The notes beneath the pieces were generated by a model, which ran no database searches, was not told the origin of the DNA, and was given only the letters and a program-made list of their open reading frames with translations. Of a stretch of DNA of 64,000 nt, positions 54,411-64,000 are shown in pieces. This stretch comes from Antennarius striatus (lineage: Eukaryota; Chordata; Actinopteri; Lophiiformes; Antennariidae): assembly GCF_040054535.1 (NCBI RefSeq), contig NC_090781.1, positions 15,118,982 through 15,182,981 of the forward strand, read 5' to 3'. How positions within the stretch are numbered: position 1 is the stretch's first letter; every line of letters starts with the position of its first letter. A program made the translations under genes and the position numbers.

Positions 54411-54659
54411 AATATCCATTAAGAACCAAATATAAGAGGCTTTATCGCTGTTCTTTTAACTGAGAACACATCAATCTTGGATCCTGTCACCTTGTCTCTC
54501 TTTTTCCCTTCACTGGCTTCACTGCTGTTTATTGTTTATCCTCCGCAGGCCTTGGACATGGATCATTCTACCGCTCTTCCTTATGCACAGCTGTTTACTA
54601 ATACCAATACATCATGTTCTTATAAACAGAACGACATCACCATCATTCATGATTGCAGG

Positions 54660-57090
54660 TGAAATGTTCTACAGGATATTTACATGATATTTCTCTGTGA
54701 ATTAAGACAGAAAGTCTAGGATTAAATGAGGGTTAGGTGACGCATGCTTCTCTAAATTTTAGGAAATTAACTTATGTAAGCATTATTTAAGAGAATTAAC
54801 AGAGATGAAGCACAACAGTGAAAGATTTTCTGAGTTAGATGATAAAATATTTGAAACAGTACTTGAACGGTGCATTAATCAAATTTGACCACTGGAAGGC
54901 AGAAGAAGGCAAAAACAACCTTACAGGCACACAGTCATCAACTCATTGAAATGAAATGGGTGTCACCTCGTGACAAGGATATTTTTGATGATTGAAAAGA
55001 CATCCATCATATATTTTTTTATGTCTGCCCTTTAAAAAGCATAGATTTAGGTACCATATGCTGGTGCCCTGGTTGCACAAAATTCACTGAAGGCTTTTTG
55101 TTGACACAACATATTTTCCTGGGCTATGTTCCTGTTCTTGGAGACATGTGCAGTATTTTGAGACATCTACCACTAGAATGTGCCAAATGCTGGACATGTG
55201 GTATTTTATTGCTAAAACCGCAGTTCAGTCTCATGATAATAGTCTCAAATTCCACACAACTCTCTGGTGCCCACAAAATTCCGCAGGAAAATGTCACCAA
55301 GCAAAGAAAATTACCTTAAAACCCACTGGGTACCGATTAAACAGATTTATGTGTTGTTGTTTTACCAACGAGTTGTTTTTAAAGGGTGTTTTGCTTACAT
55401 TCACTTTTGAAAAAAATATTAATCTTGTTAAGTGACTAATCCCCCCCCCCCCGCTCAAGCTTGTCAGCCTTGTCAACCTTGTCGATCTGTGCTGTGGGGC
55501 TTTGCAGGTAGATTGTCATGTTTATCAGTGATTGTTTGCAGAGTTATTCACAATTCCCCTTAAGTGTGTCAATAGGAGAAATCTTTTTAATTAATTGCAT
55601 TTTACATTGCTGCTACAGGCCCGTAAATTATAATAATTTTACAAACATTTGTGAAGTGCTCATCATCTGCAGTCAAACAAAGACTGACTTTGTTACTTTG
55701 TGATCATGTCTTGGCTTAGTAAACCTAATATTTAGAATTTCTCTATATCAGTGTCGGCAAGCTCAAACCAACCTAACACAAACAGCAGTTTAAAGTTAGG
55801 TCTGCAGTTACTTAGGTTTAAAGGATCTCTGAGCTCTTCAATGGGAGATGAATTACTGTTTGCTTGAGAATAATACTAAGATGCCAACAGGCTGATTACA
55901 ACTGATATGACGCTGGCATTAACAGTCACGGACCTCCTGGGAAAGCTCCCTGTTACTTATTGTGAACAGACGATACTCTTCATATGATTTACAACTGTCT
56001 AAAACATTATAGTGAAGTTTAAAAATGAAGCAGCACCAGGCATTTGGTAATGGATAAAATGTATCGACATATTTCACCTGGGAGCTCCTGGGCTTCTGCA
56101 CTGCAGAGGGCTGATAGCAGAGGTGATTATAGTGAGCAGCGTTGTGGCAGTTTGCAGATAGCTCAGAGAATGCTGCTCTTGCATCTTCTCTCCATATATC
56201 TCACACTAGACTCTTCCATAGTGTTGTGTTATATTTTTACTTGATTGTCTGTTCCAGTCACATTGGGGTTTCTGCATGAGGTGGAAGCTGTGAGCTTGTT
56301 TTTCATACTTTAAAGGCGACTCCATTCAGGGACTTCATTCTGCATTGAATGGAAACTGTAACATCTCTGCAAGCTTTGACTAGCTCTCAATAAGTTTCAT
56401 CCCTGAGACTTTACCCACGAGTTTCTCTATAAATTTGTGAAGTGGTGCTTTTTGCTTTTTAGAGAAAGTTACTTTAGTCAAGCATCACACAACCAAAGAA
56501 AAATGTTACTAACTTTAACTGAAATAGCTTGAAAGGTGATGCCAACTTGAATCCCGCAGGTTTTTTCATTGATGCCAGCTGCACACTAGGAATAGCTCTT
56601 CGGGAGGAAACAAAAACTCTTTGCTTCTTTCCTCTGATCCCACGGTGCCACCCTCCTTTAAGCAGGAAATAACCTGGGGGAAATGGAATGAAGTGGTGGA
56701 GAGGAAGTGTGAGGGACCGAGGGGATCATTTGGGATTTGGATGCATACAACTTATTTCTGATGAAAAATTTACATATGCTATTGACAAAGTGGACAAATC
56801 ACACAGCCTACAGGTTGGCTTCTTCACTGAACCATGAGAAAGTTGATTCCCTTTACTTTTTAAAGCAAATAGTATAGAGCATATACATGTATATATTTAC
56901 TTACAAAGTCATCAAATCAGAGGTCAACATAGAAATGTTATTCTGCTTTATGCCCATTTTAAATGTGTAGGCATATATATACATATGAACCGAACGAGTA
57001 AGAAGATTTCATCCATCCCTCAGATGATGAATGATCCTTGGATTTTCCTTAGATTTGTAATTTGTCCGGTGATTTGCAATCATCAATCAT
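54660..57090. other. Unassigned intergenic sequence
   Basis: No known gene. A 12-base C run lies at 55441-55452. Open frames are short and lack motifs. Confidence 0.4.
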
Positions 57091-57099
57091 ATTTGACTT

Positions 57100-58245
57100 T
57101 CAAGGCTCTGTTAAAGCCACACCTGTGGACCCACCACCCGCAGGGCGGATCGATGGGGTCGGGTGCGCTGACGACAGGGGGGCACGACAGACCAGACCAG
57201 GGCAGCAGAAACTGGCTTTGGGTACATGGAATGTCACTTCACTGGCGGGGAAGGAGCCGGAGCTTGTGTTGGAGGTGGAGCGTTACCAGTTGGATCTGGT
57301 GGGGTTACCTCCACGCATAGCCTCGGTTCTGGATCCAAACTCCTGGATACGGGTTGGACCTTGCTTTACTCTGGAGTTGCGTCAGGTGTGAAGTGCAGGG
57401 CAGTTATGGGGATACTCACACGCCCCCACTGGTCGCCCTTGTGTTGGAGTTTACCCCAGTGGATGAGAGGATCTCCTCCTTACGCCTTAAGGCTGTGGGA
57501 GGGAAAACTCTGACCGTTGTTTGTTCATATGCGCCCAATAGCAGGTTGGAGTATTCGGCCTTCTTGGGGTTCTAAATGGGGTCCTTCACTGGATCCCTGT
57601 AGGGGACTCCATTGTTCTCTGGGGGACTTCAATGCACACATCAGCAATGATGGAGAGACGTGGAAGGACGTGATTGGGAGGAATGGCCTCCCTGATCCAA
57701 AGTGAGAGCTGCGTTCGGGTTCTCAGCAGTAAGTTGGACCTGTTCTGAGTGGCTGTTGGCCTTCGCCCGGGCTTCGCTTTGTCACCAATTCTGTTCGGGA
57801 TTTTCATGGACAGGATAGCGAGGCGTAGTCGTGGTGAGGAGGGTTTACAGTTTGGTGGGATGAGAAATGCATCGCTGCTTTTTGCAGATGATGAGGTCCT
57901 GTTTGCGTCATCAGCCTGTGACCTGCACTGCTCACTGGTCCGGTTTGCAGCTGAGTGTGAAGCAGCGGGGATCAGGATCAGCACCTCCAAATCTGAGGCC
58001 ATGGTCCTCAGCAGGAAACCGGTACAGGTTTGCATAACAAAATGAATAACAGAAGCATCAAATGTCATACGGGCATGGTTTTCTCTAACACATGAACAGA
58101 ACTGAAGCATCCAAAATGTTGTCAGCACTGGCGTCACGCTAAAAGTGTCCCCTGCCTCTCGCCTTTAAGTCAGCTGGGATATGCTGTAGCTACCTCCCTG
58201 ACCTGCAAAAGCCAAAGAAGTGGATAAGAAGATAAATGAATGACC
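57100..58245 (+). mobile_element. LINE with endonuclease and reverse transcriptase pieces, internally deleted
   Basis: Reads LALGTWNVTSLAGKEPELVL (57213-57272), the start of an APE-type endonuclease domain. It continues with TVVCSYAPNS (about 57510-57545) and LGDFNAHISNDGETWKDVIG at about 57630-57690. It then jumps directly to GLRPGFALSPILFGIFMDRI (about 57757-57815) and a palm motif LLFADDEVLFAS, followed by KSEAMVLSRKP. The region between endonuclease and palm is deleted, and there are frameshifts. The family matches a common fish I/Nimb-like LINE. The tail (58110-58240) shows the CAGCTGGGATATGCTG motif and an AAATGAATGA end. Confidence 0.82.
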
Positions 58246-58752
58246 TAAAATGGCTGCTGTCCACATGCTGGCTTTTCTTAATTAATCCAATATTTCCTTC
58301 CAGTATGGGGATTACCGAAAAACTGATAATTCAGAAGTCATACCAGTGAACCGTGAGTTGTAATCCAAATGAGTTTTGAAGAACAGTTTCTGATCCTCTA
58401 AGCTGATGCAGTTTTTCAGGTGTATGTTCACATGATTCTTCATTTTCTATCCATATAAATAAGATGGTTCAGATCTGTAACAACAAAGTGCAAAAGAGGT
58501 ATGTATGTTTTTACGAGAATCATTTTTGTTCTCTTATTACAAAAGTAACATTCCCATGTAATAAATCCTATTCTGAGATATTGCAGTGAGAGAAAAACTG
58601 TACTAATGAAGGCAGCAAGCATATTTTATCATATAACATGACACAATCAAACATCAAAACAGTAGGAAAAATATGAGAAGATTGTCAAATGTACACACTT
58701 TGGTCCAGGGTCACCCTGGCATATTCCATTTGTAGGAAAATAAATAAATAAA

Positions 58753-58807
<55 letters not shown>

Positions 58808-60950
58808 ACAACATGCCAATCTACCAATCTACTCATCAACAATTTACAGTAAGACAGGTTATATTTGAGAATTCCATTAAAATACAGGGGACAGAATTGA
58901 ATATTGACAGCATACAGATCATATGAATTGCAATATATGGTAATTTTATTGAAAAGAAAATCATAAAGAATAAACAGTTTTCTTCAAAGGTACAGAAATT
59001 AATTTACACACCAGATCTCTAAGAGCAGACTCATACAGTGAATTATAGGCTCCTGTAAGTGCAGTGCAGACATGTAAAGCACTGTTTGCATTCATTATAG
59101 ATAAAATAATGTCTGCTGAGATGCGATGAAGGCGAGAAAACTGCTATTTTGCTGTGTCCTCCAGTATATTATGGTTCACATTCTTGCTATCTTGTCGTAA
59201 TTATTATGCAAGATTTTTTGGATACTGATGTTAGAGAAAGAAAAGGTGATCTTGTGGACAGTAATTATCTTGCAGGATAAAAAAAAAAAAATTGATGTAG
59301 AAGAATAACTGTAGCAAGGTTAAACTGTAAAGGTGATTGAGTGCTTTCCCCTTTTAACAGTCCACACTGCAAAAATATTCAGCAAGATGTTGCACAAACT
59401 TGGCATGTGAAACTGTTAAATTAATATACATCGAACCATTAAATGATTGGGCTCCTGTGATTTCAGTACCATTTACTTCTGTTTTAACTGTGATTGGTCT
59501 TTTTCCTCACACTTATTTTTCCATAAAAGCACTGTACTTTACTGTTGCAATAGTTAATGAGGAAATAAAAACTTTTTTGGATTCATTTCAAGCACTCTTA
59601 CTGAGTATTGTAAGCTACCCTAATAAAAGATTTATCAAACGATACCATTTTATACCGGATTATATCATTTAAAATTATGTTCCACCCACATTATTTCAAA
59701 TCAACAACCCCTGGAGGGTCATCCATCCATCCAGATCTTGCAAACGAGACACAGCGGTCTCGTCTACAGCTGTTTCTTAGCTCTGTGGGTCGTGGGTCTG
59801 CTGGAATCTGAGCTGGCTACAGGCAAGAGGCGGGGTACACCCTGGATGAGATGCCAGCTCATTACAGAGGTCTGTAGATTCAGGGGGTCTTAAAAGGTCA
59901 GTTAAAAAATGCTACAAAAATATAGTTACTTTTAATTTGAAAGGATTTTATGCCACAGAAGTTTATTTATTTCCCAGTTAGTATAGAGCTCACAGAGTTA
60001 AGGAATGGTCCTTTCACTTAGTGGCTGACTAAATCCACTGCTCTTACCAGTTATTACACTGTTTTTAGAAGACAATAATCCACAAACAAGTAACAAGACC
60101 TCAGATTGCAAGATGCAACCTGTCAGTGTGTAGAATCCTTTAACTTGACCTCAATGTGTCGGCGTCTGCTGATGAGGCGTCTGGTTGGCACTTTACAAGT
60201 CACTGCTGGTATCAATCAGTGCAGCAGATCAGAGACAGGAGAATGCAGAGGAGCCATACTAGCATATTAAACAGAGCAAGTACTGAGAGAGATTTCTCTA
60301 GTGAGGATGGATAGGTGTGGGGGGAGTCGTAGTTATCTGGGGGATGCAAGGCATTGTGAGAAAATTGGGATGCTAATGAGGGCCAAATGCATAGAGAACA
60401 GCTGCAATGTAAATGAGCTGACTTTATACACTTTTGCACAGATCTCTGAAGCGTTGTTTGTTTATCAAAGGGGAAAAAATAGAGAAAGAAATGAATAAAA
60501 ATAGCAACTCTAGAGCTCGGCACCTCTCGCACCTCTGATGACACAACTGTGTTAATTGGGGTTACCATTATTGTTACTCACACCATGCAGGTAGGAGAAC
60601 CATCAGATACAGTCGGTATTAAGCTGACGGGTGCCTGGCTTCCCAGTGTCCAAAGGTGCGATTGCATCTCAGGCTTTGTCTGGAAGACTCAGAAGGTTTG
60701 AGTTGAGTAATCTGATCCAAAGGCAAACAATCTAACTGGAGGTCACGGGATTATCGGAATCAATTATGGGAAAAAGTGAAATTTACATTGCTGCCTATCC
60801 TTATCCTCATTATCGACCGCAGTAAAAAAAAAAAAGATTCATGCTGTGAGCACCACAAAGGCCAAGAGGTCATGGGAAAATCTTCTGTGGGAATGTGAGT
60901 GCAGAGCTGCACTGTTTGCTAAAGAAAACATTCTGTGACTCAAATAAGAC
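58246..60950. other. Intergenic sequence with an AT microsatellite and a SINE fragment
   Basis: An AT dinucleotide run spans 58758-58805. A SINE body fragment lies at about 59720-59880 (GAATCTGAGCTGGCTACAGG, GGCGGGGTACACCCTGGATG). No gene recognised elsewhere; the open frame at 60212-60568 lacks motifs. Confidence 0.6.
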
Positions 60951-60975
60951 TCAGAAACTAAAATTTCAATAAACA

Positions 60976-60981
60976 TTTATT
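60976..60981 (-). promoter_or_regulatory. lhfpl6: Candidate poly(A) signal of lhfpl6 (AATAAA on minus)
   Basis: Hexamer about 625 bp beyond the lhfpl6 stop. Another AATAAA at about 61329-61334 could end a shorter transcript. Confidence 0.4.
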
Positions 60982-61604
60982 TACAAAACAATAATAACAA
61001 CAAAGTATAATCTGAAGAGTGAATACAAAACACGTGGGAGTATGGTAAAGCACATTATCAATCACAATGTATATCTTATGGTAGTGTTAAATAAACTCTG
61101 CTTGGAGTTTTGGAATCTGAAACGTGGAGGAAGCAGGCAGCCATTTTCAGATCGCTTTACTTTACAGGGATTATTGCATTTCTGTCTGTGTTTAGGCAAG
61201 AATGAGCCGTGACACAGAAACACTTCACACAACAATGAAGAATTATAACTTTTGTCTTCATCACAGGGCACACTATCACATAAACATCAATGGCTGAAGA
61301 GGAGGAAGACAGAAAAGAGAATACTTCTTTTATTTAAGAATAGCTATGTAACAATTTTACAAACAGGATTGGTCCATATATTATTATCAAGAGAAGAACC
61401 ACTTTTCAAAGTTGTGTGTGCTGCATAATGAATCAGTCCCTGCAGATGTCAGATGAGTAGTGTCCCATGATGTGCAGAGCACCACAATGACTTGGCGTCT
61501 TTGGTGCCTGATGTGCTATACTTGTGTGTGATTCCACTGAGCTGTACTCCACTCTCTTTCACCAAGCTGCCCACTACCCCCACCCCGTCTCTTCCATGCT
61601 TTCT

Positions 61605-63780
<2,176 letters not shown>

Positions 63781-63784
63781 CTGC

Positions 63785-63930
63785 ATATGGGGTGGCACAG
63801 TGGGTAGAGCTGTTGCCTCACAACAAGAGGGTTCTGGGTTTGATTCCTTCTTGTGCAGAGTTTGTATGTTCTTCCTGTGTCTGTGTGAGTTCTCTCTGGG
63901 TTCTCTAGCTTCCTTCTACTGATCAGATCA
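63785..63930 (+). mobile_element. SINE fragment (tRNA-like head, plus strand)
   Basis: GGGGTGGCACAGTGGGTAGA (A box region, 63789-63808), a decayed B box GGGTTTGATTCC (63836-63847), then the body motif GAGTTCTCTCTGGGTTCTCT. Same family as 5641-6012, opposite orientation, truncated after the head. Confidence 0.75.
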
Positions 63931-64000
63931 TCATTCATTTGATGTAATGTAATGTTCATCCTCAATGACACAACATAATCCAATTTAAAAAAAAATCCTG

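Larger units (their letters stand above)
51421..54658 (+). other. Possible unassigned spliced transcript (candidate exons only)
   Basis: Several segments have good splice borders on the plus strand: 51421-51573 (acceptor CTTCTGTTTTAG, donor AAG|GTAAGA), 51737-51798 (acceptor CTCACTTCACAG, donor GAG|GTAAAT), about 51921-51950 (donor GCAG|GTGATG, weak) and 54549-54658 (acceptor TTTATCCTCCGCAG, donor GCAG|GTGAAA). None gives a protein I recognise, and I could not join them into one long reading frame. They may be non-coding RNA exons or chance matches; exons found this way have a high false rate. A hAT-type element sits between the third and fourth. Confidence 0.2.

Overview
This is a piece of a vertebrate nuclear genome, almost certainly a teleost fish. 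The genes are split by GT-AG introns, most of the DNA is AT-rich non-coding sequence, and there are very long CA/GT microsatellites. It also carries L2-like and other non-LTR retrotransposon remnants, tRNA-derived SINEs, pogo/Tigger-type and hAT-type DNA transposon relics. Five protein-coding genes can be recognised by reading exons and matching them, from memory, to mammalian proteins: fndc3a (first coding exon only, minus strand), rcbtb2 (complete, plus), lpar6 (complete single-exon receptor, plus), nek3 (complete, minus) and lhfpl6 (last exon only, minus). The human counterparts all lie on chromosome 13q13-q14, so the window is a compact block of conserved synteny.

Layout. 1-11.1 kb: probably the first coding intron of fndc3a, filled with repeats (an L2-like LINE with another LINE inside it, two head-on SINE copies, GT and CA microsatellites, and a pogo-type element nested in another pogo-type element). 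11.1-11.25 kb: fndc3a first coding exon. 11.25-16.6 kb: the interval between the divergently transcribed fndc3a and rcbtb2, with two NRF1-like palindromes and no coding gene. 16.6-28 kb: rcbtb2, one non-coding 5' exon plus 11 coding exons (527 residues), with microsatellites, two pogo-type elements and a LINE relic in introns. 28-33 kb: LINE debris and unassigned sequence. 33.4-35.0 kb: lpar6. 35.8-37.5 kb: L2-like LINE. 37.5-44 kb: unassigned sequence with a 148-bp CA repeat. 44.0-49.5 kb: nek3, 13 coding exons (441 residues), with a Tigger relic containing telomere-like repeats in one intron. 49.5-61 kb: intergenic, with SINE pieces, a 1.0-kb hAT-type non-autonomous element with target duplication, an internally deleted LINE, and a few exon-like segments that I could not assign. 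61.6 kb to the end: lhfpl6 terminal exon and part of its last intron.

The genes do not form a pathway or operon. They are neighbours by ancestry: a BTB/RCC1 adaptor, a lysophosphatidic acid receptor, a NIMA-type kinase, a fibronectin-III membrane protein and a tetraspan protein. In mammals LPAR6 sits inside an RB1 intron next to RCBTB2; I saw no RB1 exon here. I did not find a new biological system. The most useful observations are the nested and paired pogo elements, the telomeric repeat inside a Tigger relic, the clean target-site duplications, the rearranged synteny, and one possible unassigned spliced transcript at 51.4-54.7 kb. All gene names rest on remembered protein similarity, not on a search.
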